DNA from: Streptococcus oralis
Lineage (GTDB): Bacteria; Bacillota; Bacilli; Lactobacillales; Streptococcaceae
Direction: 5' to 3'
DNA: 64,000 nucleotides
NCBI RefSeq assembly: GCF_003943415.1
Contig: NZ_RJPK01000001.1
Coordinates: forward strand, 372,001-436,000
Of this stretch, positions 35,541 to 46,785 are shown one piece after another. The notes below the pieces were generated by a model. That model was not told where the DNA came from and searched no databases. It saw only the letters and a list, made by a program, of their open reading frames with translations. The translations under genes and the position numbers were made by a program. Every line of letters begins with the position of its first letter. The first letter of the stretch is position 1.

Positions 35541-37469
35541 ATGAATAATCAAGAAGCATTGAGAACCTTTACTACTGGAGAAAATTTTCATCTTCAGCAC
35601 TATCTAGGAGCACATAAAGAGGAAAAAGACGGAGAAATTGGTTTTACTTTCCGTGTTTGGGCACCTAACGCTCAGGCTGTGCACTTAGTTGGTGATTTTA
35701 CAAACTGGACAGAGCACCAAATTCCTATGGTACGGAATGAGTCGGGTGTTTGGGAAGTCTTTACGAGCCAAGCTCAGGAAGGTCAGATTTATAAATATCA
35801 TATCACGCGTGCAAATGGTCATCAGATTATGAAGATTGACCCATTGGCAGTCCGTTTTGAAGCCCGCCCAGAGACGGGAGCTATCCTGACTGACATACCA
35901 GACAAGAAATGGAAAGACGGGCTTTGGCTAGCGCGTCGCAAACGTCTGGGATTTTTTGAGAGACCAGTCAATATTTATGAAGCCCACGCTGGATCTTGGA
36001 AGAGAAATCCAGATGGTAGTCCATACAGCTTTGCACAACTTAAGGAAGAACTCATTCCATACCTTGTTGAGATGAACTACACTCACATCGAGTTTATGCC
36101 TTTAATGGCTCACCCACTTGGATTGAGTTGGGGCTACCAGCTTATGGGTTACTTTGCTATGGAGCACTCTTATGGGCGACCAGAGGAATTCCAAGATTTT
36201 GTTGAGGAATGTCATTTAAACAATATCGGTGTAATTGTGGATTGGGTTCCAGGTCATTTTACCATCAACGATGACGCTCTAGCTTATTATGATGGAACAC
36301 CGACTTTTGAATACCAAGACCACAATAAGGCCCATAACTATGGTTGGGGAGCTCTTAACTTTGACCTTGGGAAGAATGAAGTCCAGTCCTTCTTGATTTC
36401 TAGCATTAAATTCTGGATTGACTTTTATCATTTAGACGGTATTCGAGTGGATGCAGTTAGCAATATGCTCTACCTAGACTATGATAATGCTCCTTGGACT
36501 CCAAACAAAGACGGTGGCAATCTCAACTACGAAGGCTACTATTTCCTTCAACGTTTGAACACTGTTATCAAGTTAGCTCATCCAGATGTGATGATGATTG
36601 CAGAAGAAAGCTCATCAGCAACAAAGATTACTGGTATGAAAGAAATGGGCGGTCTTGGCTTTGACTACAAGTGGAATATGGGCTGGATGAATGATATTCT
36701 CCGTTTCTACGAGGAGGACCCGATTTATCGTAAGTATGATTTTAACTTGGTAACCTTCAGCTTCATGTATGTTTTTAATGAAAACTACCTCTTACCTTTC
36801 TCACATGATGAAGTCGTGCATGGTAAGAAAAGCATGATGCACAAGATGTGGGGTGATCGCTACAATCAATTTGCAGGTTTGCGAAATCTCTACACTTATC
36901 AAATTTGTCATCCAGGTAAGAAACTCTTGTTCATGGGAAGCGAATATGGTCAGTTCTTAGAGTGGAAGTCTGAGGAACAGCTAGAATGGTCTAACTTGGA
37001 AGATCCAATGAATGCTAAGATGAAGTACTTCACTTCTCAACTCAATCAATTCTATAAAGAGCACCGTTGCCTTTGGGAAATTGACACCAGCTACGACGGC
37101 ATCGAAATTATCGATGCGGATAATAGAGATCAGAGTGTCCTTTCCTTTATTCGTAAGAGTAAAAAGGGTGAAATGCTAGTCTGTGTCTTTAATATGGCGC
37201 CTGTTGAACGAAAAGACTTTACAATCGGACTTCCTGTCGCAGGAGTTTACGAAGAAGTTTGGAATACAGAATTGGAACAATGGGGTGGTGTCTGGAAAGA
37301 ATACAACCAAACGGTTCAAACTCAAGAAGGATTATGGAAGGATTATGAGCAGACCTTGACCTTTACCTTGCCAGCTATGGGAGCAAGTATCTGGAAGATT
37401 AAACGTCGCTTGAAACCAACTAAAACTGTCACAAATAAAACCCAAAAAGGAGTAGAAAATGAAGAATGA
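35541..37469 (+). CDS. glgB: 1,4-alpha-glucan branching enzyme
   Basis: A 642-residue GH13 branching enzyme. The N-terminal CBM48 ([20 protein letters not shown], about 34-54) precedes the catalytic barrel. Nucleophile Asp is in [14 protein letters not shown], acid Glu in [12 protein letters not shown], and the substrate-contact segment is SHDEVVHGK. The ATG follows AAAGGGGATT. First gene of glgBCDA, overlapping glgC by 11 bp. It is controlled by a strong promoter and a cre site at +1, so glycogen synthesis is probably carbon-catabolite repressed. A glycogen phosphorylase is not in this window. Confidence 0.96.
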   Translation: MNNQEALRTFTTGENFHLQHYLGAHKEEKDGEIGFTFRVWAPNAQAVHLVGDFTNWTEHQIPMVRNESGVWEVFTSQAQEGQIYKYHITRANGHQIMKIDPLAVRFEARPETGAILTDIPDKKWKDGLWLARRKRLGFFERPVNIYEAHAGSWKRNPDGSPYSFAQLKEELIPYLVEMNYTHIEFMPLMAHPLGLSWGYQLMGYFAMEHSYGRPEEFQDFVEECHLNNIGVIVDWVPGHFTINDDALAYYDGTPTFEYQDHNKAHNYGWGALNFDLGKNEVQSFLISSIKFWIDFYHLDGIRVDAVSNMLYLDYDNAPWTPNKDGGNLNYEGYYFLQRLNTVIKLAHPDVMMIAEESSSATKITGMKEMGGLGFDYKWNMGWMNDILRFYEEDPIYRKYDFNLVTFSFMYVFNENYLLPFSHDEVVHGKKSMMHKMWGDRYNQFAGLRNLYTYQICHPGKKLLFMGSEYGQFLEWKSEEQLEWSNLEDPMNAKMKYFTSQLNQFYKEHRCLWEIDTSYDGIEIIDADNRDQSVLSFIRKSKKGEMLVCVFNMAPVERKDFTIGLPVAGVYEEVWNTELEQWGGVWKEYNQTVQTQEGLWKDYEQTLTFTLPAMGASIWKIKRRLKPTKTVTNKTQKGVENEE

Positions 37470-38601
37470 AATGCTAGCTTTGATCCTTGCCGGTGGGCAA
37501 GGAACACGTCTCGGAAAACTCACTCAAAGCATTGCCAAGCCAGCAGTGCAATTCGGTGGGCGCTACCGTATCATTGACTTTGCGCTTTCAAACTGTGCTA
37601 ACTCTGGGATTCACAACGTCGGTGTTATTACGCAGTATCAACCTCTTGCCTTAAACAACCATATTGGAAATGGTTCGAGCTGGGGTCTGGATGGAATTAA
37701 CACAGGTGTTTCTATTCTTCAACCCTACTCTGCAAGCGAGGGAAATCGTTGGTTTGAAGGAACTAGCCACGCTATCTACCAAAATATTGACTACATCGAC
37801 AGTGTCAATCCTGAATATGTTCTGATCCTTTCTGGTGACCATATTTACAAGATGGACTATGATGACATGCTCCAATCACATAAGGACAACAATGCCAGCT
37901 TGACAGTAGCTGTCCTAGACGTACCTCTCAAAGAAGCTAGTCGCTTTGGTATCATGAATACAGATGCCAATAATCGTATCGTTGAATTCGAAGAAAAACC
38001 TGCTCAACCTAAGTCTACAAAGGCTTCTATGGGGATTTATATTTTTGACTGGAAACGACTTCGCAATATGCTTGTTGCTGCTGAAAAGAGCAAGGTAGAT
38101 ATGTCAGACTTTGGTAAAAACGTTATTCCAAATTACCTTGAGTCTGGAGAAAGTGTCTATGCTTATGAATTCAAAGGCTACTGGAAAGACGTTGGTACTA
38201 TCGAGTCTCTATGGGAAGCAAATATGGAATACATTGATCCAAACAACGCTTTGGATAGTCGTGATCGTCAGTGGAAAATCTACTCACGCAACTTGATTTC
38301 ACCACCAAACTTTATTGGAAAACACGCTCATGTAGAAGATTCTTTAGTTGTGGATGGCTGTCTCGTGGATGGAACTGTTAAGCATTCCATTCTCTCAACA
38401 GAAGCGCAAGTACGTGAGGGTGCTGAAGTAGTAGACTCTGTAATCATGAGTGGTGCCATTATCGGAAAAGGTGCAAAAATTAAACGTGCTATCATTGGTG
38501 AAGGTGCTGTTATTTCTGAAGGTGTCGAAATTGATGGAACAGACGAAGTACAAGTAGTAGGATATGATGAAGTAGTGGGGGTAGCAACAGATGAAGATTG
38601 A
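37459..38601 (+). CDS. glgC: glucose-1-phosphate adenylyltransferase, catalytic subunit
   Basis: A 380-residue ADP-glucose pyrophosphorylase, the committed step of glycogen synthesis. The N-terminal nucleotide loop [13 protein letters not shown] is intact, with [14 protein letters not shown] and [17 protein letters not shown] following. The C-terminal left-handed beta-helix (about 290-370) shows repeated GAxI/V hexapeptides ([21 protein letters not shown]). AAAGGAG lies upstream inside the glgB end. It overlaps glgD by 11 bp, and the pair forms a GlgC/GlgD hetero-oligomer in Firmicutes. Confidence 0.96.
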   Translation: MKNEMLALILAGGQGTRLGKLTQSIAKPAVQFGGRYRIIDFALSNCANSGIHNVGVITQYQPLALNNHIGNGSSWGLDGINTGVSILQPYSASEGNRWFEGTSHAIYQNIDYIDSVNPEYVLILSGDHIYKMDYDDMLQSHKDNNASLTVAVLDVPLKEASRFGIMNTDANNRIVEFEEKPAQPKSTKASMGIYIFDWKRLRNMLVAAEKSKVDMSDFGKNVIPNYLESGESVYAYEFKGYWKDVGTIESLWEANMEYIDPNNALDSRDRQWKIYSRNLISPPNFIGKHAHVEDSLVVDGCLVDGTVKHSILSTEAQVREGAEVVDSVIMSGAIIGKGAKIKRAIIGEGAVISEGVEIDGTDEVQVVGYDEVVGVATDED

Positions 38602-39730
38602 TAAATATTCAGCCATTTTAGGAAACACAGTTGGTTTTCATGATATGTCAACGTTAACAGAACACCGTCCGGTAGCTAGCTTGCCTTTCGGCGGGAAATA
38701 CCGTTTGATTGACTTCCCCCTTTCCAGTCTTGCAAATGCAGGTGTTCGTAGTATCTTTGGTATTTTTCAACAAGATAATATCAGTTCAGTCTTTGACCAC
38801 ATTCGTTCAGGTCGTGAGTGGGGCTTATCTACCCTTCTCAGTCACTACTATCTAGGAATTTACAATACTCGTGTTGAAAGTAGCACAGTTGGGAAAGAAT
38901 ATTACCAACAGCTTCTCACTTATTTGAAACGTTCAGGATCAAATCAGACGGTTGCACTTAACTGTGATATCGTGGTGAATATTGACCTCAATCAAGTATT
39001 CCATTTACATACTACTGCTGGTCGTCCAATTACAGTTGTTTATAAGAAATTACCTAAAAAGGATATTTCAGATGTTAATGCCATCTTGGAAGTGGATGAA
39101 ACAGACCGTGTTCTTTCTCATAAACTTTTTGATGCCAAATCAACAGATGAACTTTTCAACATGTCTACAGATATATTCGTCGTTGATACTCCGTGGTTGA
39201 TTAAGCGTTTGGAAGAAGAAGTTCAAAAAGAATACCCAGAAAAATTACGCTATGTTTTACGTGAGTTGGCAGCTAAAGAAGGTGCTTTTGCTTATGAATA
39301 CACTGGCTACCTAGCCAATATTCACTCTGTTCAATCCTATTATCAATCCAATATTGATATGCTGGAGTCTCAAAAATTCTACTCTCTCTTCTCACCTAAC
39401 CAAAAGATTTATACCAAGGTTAAGAATGAAGAACCAACCTACTATGCGAATACTTCAAAAGTAAGTACTTCTCAGTTTGCTTCTGGTAGTATCATTGAGG
39501 GTGAAGTAGTTCAGTCAGTCCTATCTCGTAACATTTATGTTCACAAAGATAGTGTGGTGAAAGACAGCATTTTATTCCCTCGTGTTGTGATTGGCCAAGG
39601 TGCCCAAGTTGAGTATGCAATCTTGGACAAAGGGGTTGAAGTTGCTGACGGTGTCGTTATTCGCGGTACTGCAGAACACCCAGTTGTAGTCAAAAAAGGC
39701 GAAAAAGTTACAGAGGATATTCATTCATGA
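38591..39730 (+). CDS. glgD: glucose-1-phosphate adenylyltransferase subunit GlgD
   Basis: A 379-residue GlgC paralogue. The catalytic GGxGTRL loop of GlgC is missing; the N terminus reads [37 protein letters not shown]. It should thus be a regulatory or stabilising subunit with little activity alone. The C-terminal beta-helix hexapeptides ([23 protein letters not shown]) are kept. It overlaps both neighbours (11 bp with glgC, 4 bp with glgA), so stoichiometric synthesis by translational coupling is likely. Confidence 0.94.
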   Translation: MKIDKYSAILGNTVGFHDMSTLTEHRPVASLPFGGKYRLIDFPLSSLANAGVRSIFGIFQQDNISSVFDHIRSGREWGLSTLLSHYYLGIYNTRVESSTVGKEYYQQLLTYLKRSGSNQTVALNCDIVVNIDLNQVFHLHTTAGRPITVVYKKLPKKDISDVNAILEVDETDRVLSHKLFDAKSTDELFNMSTDIFVVDTPWLIKRLEEEVQKEYPEKLRYVLRELAAKEGAFAYEYTGYLANIHSVQSYYQSNIDMLESQKFYSLFSPNQKIYTKVKNEEPTYYANTSKVSTSQFASGSIIEGEVVQSVLSRNIYVHKDSVVKDSILFPRVVIGQGAQVEYAILDKGVEVADGVVIRGTAEHPVVVKKGEKVTEDIHS

Positions 39731-41160
39731 AAATTTTATTCGTAGCAGCAGAGGGTGCGCCCTTTTCAAAAACAGGTGGTTTGGGAGATGTCATTGGCGC
39801 TCTTCCCAAATCACTGGTAAAGGCAGGGCACGAAGTTGCGGTTGTCTTACCTTACTATGACATGGTAGAGGCTAAGTTCGGCGACCAGATTGAGGATCTT
39901 CTCCACTTTGAAGTGAGTGTAGGATGGCGTAGACAGTACTGTGGTATTAAGAAGACCGTCTTGAATGGTGTTACCTTCTACTTCGTAGACAATCAAACGT
40001 ATTTCTTCCGAGGTCATGTTTACGGAGATTTCGATGATGGTGAACGTTTTGCCTTCTTCCAACTGGCTGTTCTTGAAGCCATGGAGCGAATTGATTTCAT
40101 TCCAGATATTCTCCATGCCCATGATTATCACACCGCTATGATTCCTTTCCTCTTGAAGGAAAAATACAGATGGATTCAGGCATATCAAGGAATCAGAACC
40201 GTCTTAACTATTCATAATTTGGAATTCCAAGGTCAGTTTTCTGAAGGAATGTTGTGGGATTTGTTTGGAGTCGGTTTTGAACGTTACGCTGATGGGACCC
40301 TTCGTTGGAATGATTGCCTCAACTGGATGAAAGCAGGTATTCTCTACGCGGATCGTGTCTCAACCGTTTCCCCTAGCTATGCGCACGAGATTATGACCAG
40401 TCAGTTCGGCTGCGGTTTGGACCAGATTCTTCGGATGGAGTCAGGTAAGGTTTCAGGTATTGTCAATGGTATTGACGCAGATCTTTATAATCCTCAAACA
40501 GACCCACTTTTAGATTATCATTTTGATAAGGAAGATTTGTCTGGAAAATCACAAAATAAAGCAAAATTGCAAGAGAGAGTTGGTCTACCAGTACGAGCAG
40601 ATGTTCCACTAGTTGGGATCGTCTCTCGATTGACCCGCCAAAAAGGTTTTGATGTTGTCGTAGAAAGCTTGCATCGTTTCTTGCAAGAAGACGTTCAAAT
40701 CGTTCTTTTAGGAACAGGGGATCCTGCTTTTGAACATTCTTTCTCATGGTTTGCTCAAGTCTATCCTGACAAGCTATCAGCAAATATCACTTTTGACGTC
40801 AAACTTGCTCAAGAAATCTACGCAGCTTGTGACCTCTTCCTCATGCCGAGCCGTTTTGAACCATGTGGCTTGTCACAAATGATGGCCATGCGTTATGGAA
40901 CACTACCATTGGTTCATGAAGTGGGTGGACTAAGAGATACAGTTCAATCCTTCAATCCGATTGAAGGAACTGGTACTGGATTTAGCTTCGACAATTTAAC
41001 ACCATACTGGCTTAACTGGAGTTTCCAAACAGCCTTGGATGTTTATAAGAACCAGCCAGACGTTTGGAGAAATCTACAAAAACAAGCTATGGAATGCGAT
41101 TTCTCATGGGATACAGCCTGCAAGTCTTACCTGGACTTGTACCATAGTCTAGTCAACTAA
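39727..41160 (+). CDS. glgA: glycogen synthase (ADP-glucose type)
   Basis: A 477-residue GT5 glucosyltransferase adding glucose from ADP-glucose to glycogen. The N-terminal ADP-glucose-binding [14 protein letters not shown] (residues 15-28), [15 protein letters not shown] in the middle and the C-terminal [18 protein letters not shown] nucleotide-binding region are complete. It starts with an ATGA overlap with glgD. Last gene of the glycogen operon, followed directly by a strong terminator. Confidence 0.96.
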   Translation: MKILFVAAEGAPFSKTGGLGDVIGALPKSLVKAGHEVAVVLPYYDMVEAKFGDQIEDLLHFEVSVGWRRQYCGIKKTVLNGVTFYFVDNQTYFFRGHVYGDFDDGERFAFFQLAVLEAMERIDFIPDILHAHDYHTAMIPFLLKEKYRWIQAYQGIRTVLTIHNLEFQGQFSEGMLWDLFGVGFERYADGTLRWNDCLNWMKAGILYADRVSTVSPSYAHEIMTSQFGCGLDQILRMESGKVSGIVNGIDADLYNPQTDPLLDYHFDKEDLSGKSQNKAKLQERVGLPVRADVPLVGIVSRLTRQKGFDVVVESLHRFLQEDVQIVLLGTGDPAFEHSFSWFAQVYPDKLSANITFDVKLAQEIYAACDLFLMPSRFEPCGLSQMMAMRYGTLPLVHEVGGLRDTVQSFNPIEGTGTGFSFDNLTPYWLNWSFQTALDVYKNQPDVWRNLQKQAMECDFSWDTACKSYLDLYHSLVN

Positions 41161-41165
41161 TAGAT

Positions 41166-41195
41166 AAAATCGTATGATTCTTTCATACGATTTTT
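41166..41195 (+). terminator. terminator after glgBCDA
   Basis: AAAATCGTATGA / TCATACGATTTT, 12-bp stem with 5-nt loop and TTTTT end. Confidence 0.9.
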
Positions 41196-41221
41196 GGGCT
41201 GTTTAGAAAAGAGGAGAAGTG

Positions 41222-41866
41222 ATGACTCAAGTAATGGGGCTCTGTGTTATGGATGTTGATGGCACCCTGATAGCAGAGGAAGTGATTGATCTTTTAGGAA
41301 GAGAAGCAGGTTGCGAAGAAGAAATATCGCAGCTTACAAGCCAGGCAATGCGAGGTGAATTGGACTTTGAAAGGAGTTTGCGAGAGAGAGTGGCTTTGTT
41401 AAAAGGTCTTCCGATTTCGGTCTTTGATACTGTCTTCAAATCCATTCATCTGTCCAAGAATGCTCAAGAATTTATCACCACACTTCAAAAGAATGGCATT
41501 CCAGTCGGTCTAGTGTCTGGTGGCTTTACACCAATAGTTGAGAGATTAGCAAAATCCCTTGGTATCTCCTATTTCTCTGCTAACCAGTTGGAAGTCAAAG
41601 ACGGCTTTTTAACTGGAAAATTAGTTGGTGAAATTGTGACAGGTCAAGTAAAACAAGCTACTCTTGAGAATTGGAGAAAGGAACTAGGACTTTCCAAAGA
41701 AAGAACGATTGCCATCGGTGATGGAGCTAATGATCTCTTGATGTTAAAGTCAGCAGGTCACGGTATAGCCTTTTGTGCCAAGGAGGTCGTAAAAGCTGAG
41801 ATAGCTTGTCATGTAGATACGAGGGATCTTTTAGAAGTTTTGCCTTTGATTGATTTCTTAGAATGA
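41222..41866 (+). CDS. serB: HAD-family phosphatase, phosphoserine phosphatase SerB-like
   Basis: A 214-residue HAD phosphatase. The nucleophile motif is VMDVDGTL. The four-helix cap segment AMRGELDFERSLRERVALLKG is the SerB signature, motif II/III follows as SGGFTPIVE, and the acidic motif is AIGDGANDLLMLKSAG. It probably dephosphorylates phosphoserine in serine synthesis, but no serA/serC is adjacent, so a related substrate is possible. The frame starts one codon earlier at GTG, but AGGAGAAG is better spaced for ATG 41222. Glycerate kinase follows 9 bp downstream. Confidence 0.85.
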   Translation: MTQVMGLCVMDVDGTLIAEEVIDLLGREAGCEEEISQLTSQAMRGELDFERSLRERVALLKGLPISVFDTVFKSIHLSKNAQEFITTLQKNGIPVGLVSGGFTPIVERLAKSLGISYFSANQLEVKDGFLTGKLVGEIVTGQVKQATLENWRKELGLSKERTIAIGDGANDLLMLKSAGHGIAFCAKEVVKAEIACHVDTRDLLEVLPLIDFLE

Positions 41867-41875
41867 GAGGGAACT

Positions 41876-42991
41876 ATGAAAATTGTAATTGCACCCGATT
41901 CTTTTAAAGAAAGTTTGACGGCAGAACAGGTCGCTCAAGCTATAAAAAAAGGCTTCGAACAGTCAATAGCGGATGTAGAATGTCTGCTCTATCCTGTTGG
42001 TGATGGCGGGGAAGGAACCGTAGATGCTATTCGACATTCTCTTGACCTCGAAGAAAAATGGCAAGAGGTTACGGGACCTTTTGGTCTAAATGAAGCAATG
42101 CGCTACTTTCAAAAAGGCCAAATAGCTCTCTTTGAAGTTGCTGACTTGGTTGGTCTTGGAAAGATTCCCCAAGAGAAACGAAACCCTCTTCACATCCAAA
42201 CCAGAGGTATTGGAGAGTTGATTCACCATCTCATTAATCAAGGGATGAAAGAAATCTATATCGGAGTTGGTGGTACGGCTAGTAATGACGGTGGGATAGG
42301 CATTGCTGCTGGTTTAGGTTATCGTTTTTATGATAAGAAGGGAGAAGAATTGCCAGCTTGCGGTCAGACTTTGCTTGAGTTTGATTCAGTTTTCAAAGCT
42401 GAACTATGCAGGATTCCTGAAGATGTGAAAATCCGCATTTTAGCAGATGTCGTGAGCCCTTTATGTGGTCATCAAGGAGCAACCTACACATTTGGTAAAC
42501 AAAAGGGATTGGCCCCTGCTTTGTTTGAAACAGTAGATCTGGCTATGCAGCGATTCTATGAAAAATTCTCACCTTCAACCCTATCTCTTAAAGGAGCAGG
42601 AGCTGGAGGTGGCATTGCTGCTGGACTCTGTGCCTTTGCTGAGGCCAGTATTGTATCTGGGATTGACACTTGCTTGGATTTGATAGACTTTGACAAGAAA
42701 GTTTCAGATGCCGACTTGGTTATCGTTGGAGAAGGTAGACTGGACAGTCAAAGCTTTGTTGGAAAAGCTCCTATCGGTGTAGCAAAAAGAACCCCTAACG
42801 GAGTCCCTGTTATTGCTATTTGTGGAAGTCTTGCTAACGATTTGCCTTCCCTACCATTCGAAAATATACAAGCTGCCTTTTCTATTTTAGAGAAAAGTGA
42901 ACCTTTGGAAGACAGTCTGAAAAATGCAAGTCTCTATTTGGAGCACACAGCTACTAATATTGGCCGTTTATTAAACATGAGAAACCATTAA
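41876..42991 (+). CDS. glycerate kinase (GarK/GlxK family)
   Basis: A 371-residue glycerate kinase producing 2- or 3-phosphoglycerate. The N terminus is [20 protein letters not shown]. The glycine-rich [19 protein letters not shown] and [12 protein letters not shown] loops are diagnostic. It forms a short operon with the SerB-like gene. Its product enters lower glycolysis, and eno lies 600 bp further on. Its stop overlaps the convergent yueI stop by 4 bp. Confidence 0.92.
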   Translation: MKIVIAPDSFKESLTAEQVAQAIKKGFEQSIADVECLLYPVGDGGEGTVDAIRHSLDLEEKWQEVTGPFGLNEAMRYFQKGQIALFEVADLVGLGKIPQEKRNPLHIQTRGIGELIHHLINQGMKEIYIGVGGTASNDGGIGIAAGLGYRFYDKKGEELPACGQTLLEFDSVFKAELCRIPEDVKIRILADVVSPLCGHQGATYTFGKQKGLAPALFETVDLAMQRFYEKFSPSTLSLKGAGAGGGIAAGLCAFAEASIVSGIDTCLDLIDFDKKVSDADLVIVGEGRLDSQSFVGKAPIGVAKRTPNGVPVIAICGSLANDLPSLPFENIQAAFSILEKSEPLEDSLKNASLYLEHTATNIGRLLNMRNH

Positions 42992-43434
42992 CCAAACCAT
43001 TTTTTCCAGATAGATTTTTTAGGAGCCTCTGCCTTTTTCTCTTCCCAGAGGTCTGAGAAAGCAAGTCTAAGGTCCTTCTCGTCCACTTGAACAGGTTCAT
43101 TTGTGTGAATGACAAGACCAAAAGGAGAGGTGATATGATCGTCTGAAACAATAGTCGCCTGGCAGTTGCTTTCCTTTGCTTGTCTTAAGTAAAAAACCTG
43201 TTTGTCAAACTCGATATTTGGAGAAATCTTCACAAAAAGTTCCTCTACCTTTTCTTGAAAACTTTCTAAAATAGAGAAAAATCCATGTTCTAATTCAGAA
43301 CTATTGGCCGTCTCAACATCCGCATATCCAAGAACTCTTTCCTCGAAAGTGCCGAGGTAGCGACGTTGTTCATCCGGGTTTAATTTCGGCCCACCATGAG
43401 CTTTTTCTAGTAGTTGTTTTGATAAATCTGTCAT
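42988..43434 (-). CDS. YueI family protein (DUF1694)
   Basis: A 148-residue soluble protein of the DUF1694/YueI family. It begins [34 protein letters not shown], the family's conserved N-terminal block, and has a central [24 protein letters not shown] stretch and a basic Lys/Trp tail. Function unknown; YueI resembles ribosomal L7Ae-like folds in length, but I cannot show this here. It is divergent from eno with 162 bp between starts, sharing an intergenic cre-like site. Confidence 0.8.
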   Translation of the reverse strand: MTDLSKQLLEKAHGGPKLNPDEQRRYLGTFEERVLGYADVETANSSELEHGFFSILESFQEKVEELFVKISPNIEFDKQVFYLRQAKESNCQATIVSDDHITSPFGLVIHTNEPVQVDEKDLRLAFSDLWEEKKAEAPKKSIWKKWFG

Positions 43435-43473
43435 AAAAACAGTATATCACAAAAATCGCAAGAAAACAGACAA

Positions 43474-43489
43474 AAGAAAGCGATTACTT
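43474..43489. promoter_or_regulatory. cre-like site between yueI and eno
   Basis: AAGAAAGCGATTACTT matches WTGNAARCGNWWNCAW at 14 of 16 positions, 42 bp upstream of the eno -35, where CcpA could activate. Confidence 0.4.
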
Positions 43490-43530
43490 TATAAAGTTAA
43501 GGAAAATTTGCACAAAGATAACGTTTTTTC

Positions 43531-43559
43531 TTGAAAAACGCTTATTTTTAAGGTATCAT
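43531..43559 (+). promoter_or_regulatory. promoter of eno
   Basis: -35 TTGAAA (43531-43536), 17-bp spacer, -10 TATCAT (43554-43559). Confidence 0.75.
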
Positions 43560-43593
43560 AGAGGTGTAAAAAATTTAACTCAAAGGAGAGTAA

Positions 43594-44901
<1,308 letters not shown>

Positions 44902-44972
44902 TCTAGTTCAGTGAACTATTTTATCCCGAACCTTTAAATTCAACAGTTCGGCCGTTGATTTAACAACGTTAT

Positions 44973-45006
44973 AAGCCCTTCGGATTTTATCCGAAGGGCT
45001 TTTTTC
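44973..45006 (+). terminator. strong terminator after eno
   Basis: AAGCCCTTCGGAT / ATCCGAAGGGCTT, 13-bp GC-rich stem, 3-nt loop, TTTTTT. Confidence 0.93.
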
Positions 45007-45037
45007 TGTTCAGGGGGAAAAAAGGGGGCAGAGTTTA

Positions 45038-45046
45038 TGGTATAAT
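45038..45046 (+). promoter_or_regulatory. extended -10 promoter of the YkgJ-family gene
   Basis: TGGTATAAT (TATAAT 45041-45046), 30 nt before the ATG. Confidence 0.5.
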
Positions 45047-45076
45047 AGACAAAAACACTTGTATTAGAAAGCAATT

Positions 45077-45571
45077 ATGTCTAAAGAAATTGATATTGAG
45101 TATTACCACCAGCTAGCCTTGCAAAAGCAGAAAGAGCATCGTAAAGTGTTAGCCAATTTAAAGAAAAAGCCACCAAAAAATCTAGATAAGATAGCTCAGC
45201 AGATCCACCAAGAAGTCTTTTCTGAGATCGATTGCACTGCCTGCGCTAACTGTTGCAAGACATTGGGGCCCGACTTCAAAGAAGCAGATATTACCCGTAT
45301 TGCTAAGTACTTTAAGATGAAATTACCAGCTTTTGAAGCGGAATTTCTGCAGGTGGATGAAGATGGCGATAAGGTTTTCAAATCCATGCCTTGCCCCTTT
45401 CTAGGTGGAGATAATCTCTGTTCCATCTATGACGTTCGTCCAAAGGCCTGCCGTGAATTTCCCCATACAGACCGTAAAAAGATCCATCAAATTAACCATC
45501 TGACGATTAAGAATACCTTGACCTGCCCAGCAGCCTATCTCTTTGTTGAGAAATTAAAAGATAAGTTATAA
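45077..45571 (+). CDS. YkgJ family cysteine cluster protein (putative Fe-S/zinc binding)
   Basis: A 164-residue protein with a CxxCxNCC cluster (CTACANCC, about residues 55-62). It is followed by MPCPFLGGDNLCSIYDVRPKACREFPHTD and a late Cys in TCPAAYLF, the standard YkgJ/UPF0153 arrangement, which coordinates metal. N-terminal 50 residues are Lys-rich and helical. Biological function unknown. The ribosome site is weak (AGAAAG). It is monocistronic and marks the start of the accessory interval; the next 190 bp hold a repeat-like hairpin. Confidence 0.85.
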   Translation: MSKEIDIEYYHQLALQKQKEHRKVLANLKKKPPKNLDKIAQQIHQEVFSEIDCTACANCCKTLGPDFKEADITRIAKYFKMKLPAFEAEFLQVDEDGDKVFKSMPCPFLGGDNLCSIYDVRPKACREFPHTDRKKIHQINHLTIKNTLTCPAAYLFVEKLKDKL

Positions 45572-45647
45572 AGATTTGAACCTTTAAACCTTGTACAAAT
45601 ATTCTAGGGCGGAAGTATCTTGTATTTGTTAGAATATAGATAGAATT

Positions 45648-45744
45648 GAACACGGACTAAAAGCTATGCGAAAAAGAAAAAATTACCTAGAACCAGCGTT
45701 AATTTTCCTATTTTCACTTTGCTTTTAATGACCTTTGTATCTTA
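45648..45744 (+). repeat. diverged copy (D) of the 104-bp hairpin repeat
   Basis: Begins GAACACGGACTAAAAGC and ends GTATCTT like the three units at 56.8-57.1 kb. Paired segments TAAAAGC/GCTTTTA and AAAATTA/TAATTTT keep the stem, although the loop region has changed. It lies just upstream of the AraC-type gene. Confidence 0.6.
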
Positions 45745-45765
45745 TGGAGGTAAGAAGAAAAGAAT

Positions 45766-46602
45766 ATGATGCATCAATTCAATCGAACCATGGATTATTT
45801 GGAGCAGCAACTGACTGGAGCAGTGGATATGAAAAGATTTCAGCAACTATCAGGCTATTCTTATGCTCTCTTTAGCAGGCTCTTTTCCATCCTAGCAGAT
45901 ATGACTTTAGCAGAATACTTGCGCAATCGCAGGCTGTCAGAAGCTGTGACGGACTTGCGGGAAAGCTCTGAGAAAGTCATTGACATAGCGATGAAATACG
46001 GCTATGAGTCTGCGGATGCCTTCAGCGCAGCCTTTAAGAAATTCCATGGTGCAACCCCCTCAGAAGTTAGGAATGGAAAACCTTATCGGGTCTTTCCTAG
46101 ACTTCAATTATCCTTAAAGATTACAGGAGGAAAGAATATGGATATCAAGATTCAAAAGAAACCTGCTTTTACTGTAGCAGGCGTCCTATTGGAAGCTATT
46201 GACAATAGCAAATGCCCGTCTGCTTGGGAGCAACTCTATGCCCATCACAGTTTTGAAAGCTTAGAAAGTATGGGCAGTGGCCAATCCTTTGGCGTCTGCT
46301 CGGATGTCAAAGAAGGTGAAATCATCAACTACATGGCTGCTTATGATGTGACGGATAAAACTAAAGCAGAAGAACTAGGTCTGTCAATCAAAGACATCCC
46401 AGCAGCTGAATATGCTATCGTCCCAGTCAAAGGTCCTATACCAGCTAGCATTCACAATGCTTGGAAGTATGTTTTGGAGGTTTTTTTCCCAGAAACAGGC
46501 TATCGCCACTCAGGCTCACCAGACTTTGAAGTCTATACCGAAGGAGATATGTCGTCACCAGACTACCAAATGGAACTCTGGATACCAGTCATCAGGGACT
46601 AG
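45766..46602 (+). CDS. AraC-family regulator with GyrI-like effector-binding domain
   Basis: A 278-residue protein. The N-terminal part (residues 1-105) is a double helix-turn-helix of AraC type, ending in IAMKYGYESADAFSAAFKKFHGATPSEVRNG. The C-terminal part (about 120-278) is a GyrI-like/AraC_E_bind small-molecule domain (FTVAGVLLEAI, YAIVPVKGPIP, EVYTEGDMSSPDYQMELWIPV), as in Rob/SbmC relatives. This order (HTH first) is common in Firmicutes multidrug- or stress-sensing regulators. The effector is unknown. It is isolated, with a terminator behind it; a repeat unit sits in its 5' region. Confidence 0.85.
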   Translation: MMHQFNRTMDYLEQQLTGAVDMKRFQQLSGYSYALFSRLFSILADMTLAEYLRNRRLSEAVTDLRESSEKVIDIAMKYGYESADAFSAAFKKFHGATPSEVRNGKPYRVFPRLQLSLKITGGKNMDIKIQKKPAFTVAGVLLEAIDNSKCPSAWEQLYAHHSFESLESMGSGQSFGVCSDVKEGEIINYMAAYDVTDKTKAEELGLSIKDIPAAEYAIVPVKGPIPASIHNAWKYVLEVFFPETGYRHSGSPDFEVYTEGDMSSPDYQMELWIPVIRD

Positions 46603-46636
46603 ATCATTTTCTGATTTTTTATAAAGATGCAAATCC

Positions 46637-46669
46637 GACTCTGTAGAAAGAACCTCTACAGAGTCTTTT
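46637..46669 (+). terminator. terminator after the AraC-type gene
   Basis: GACTCTGTAGA / TCTACAGAGTC, perfect 11-bp stem, 7-nt loop, TTTT. Confidence 0.88.
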
Positions 46670-46785
46670 ATTGTGAAAATTCATATTCGTAAAGCAAATA
46701 TACCCTATTTTTTGTTTTGATTTTATGGGGTATGAGTAAAGTTATCTCGGTATAATAGTCCCATAGAAGATAAGGAGGTATGAAT

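Noticed and set aside
45001-45030. G-rich run CAGGGGGAAAAAAGGGGGCA as a G-quadruplex or regulatory element
   Set aside because: Only two G-runs occur, so a stable intramolecular quadruplex is not possible; it lies between the eno terminator and the next promoter.
45667-45729. 20-codon frame MRKRKNYLEPALIFLFSLCF, resembling a short hydrophobic peptide
   Set aside because: It lies wholly within the hairpin repeat copy D, has no ribosome site, and the other repeat units do not keep a frame there, so it is probably accidental.
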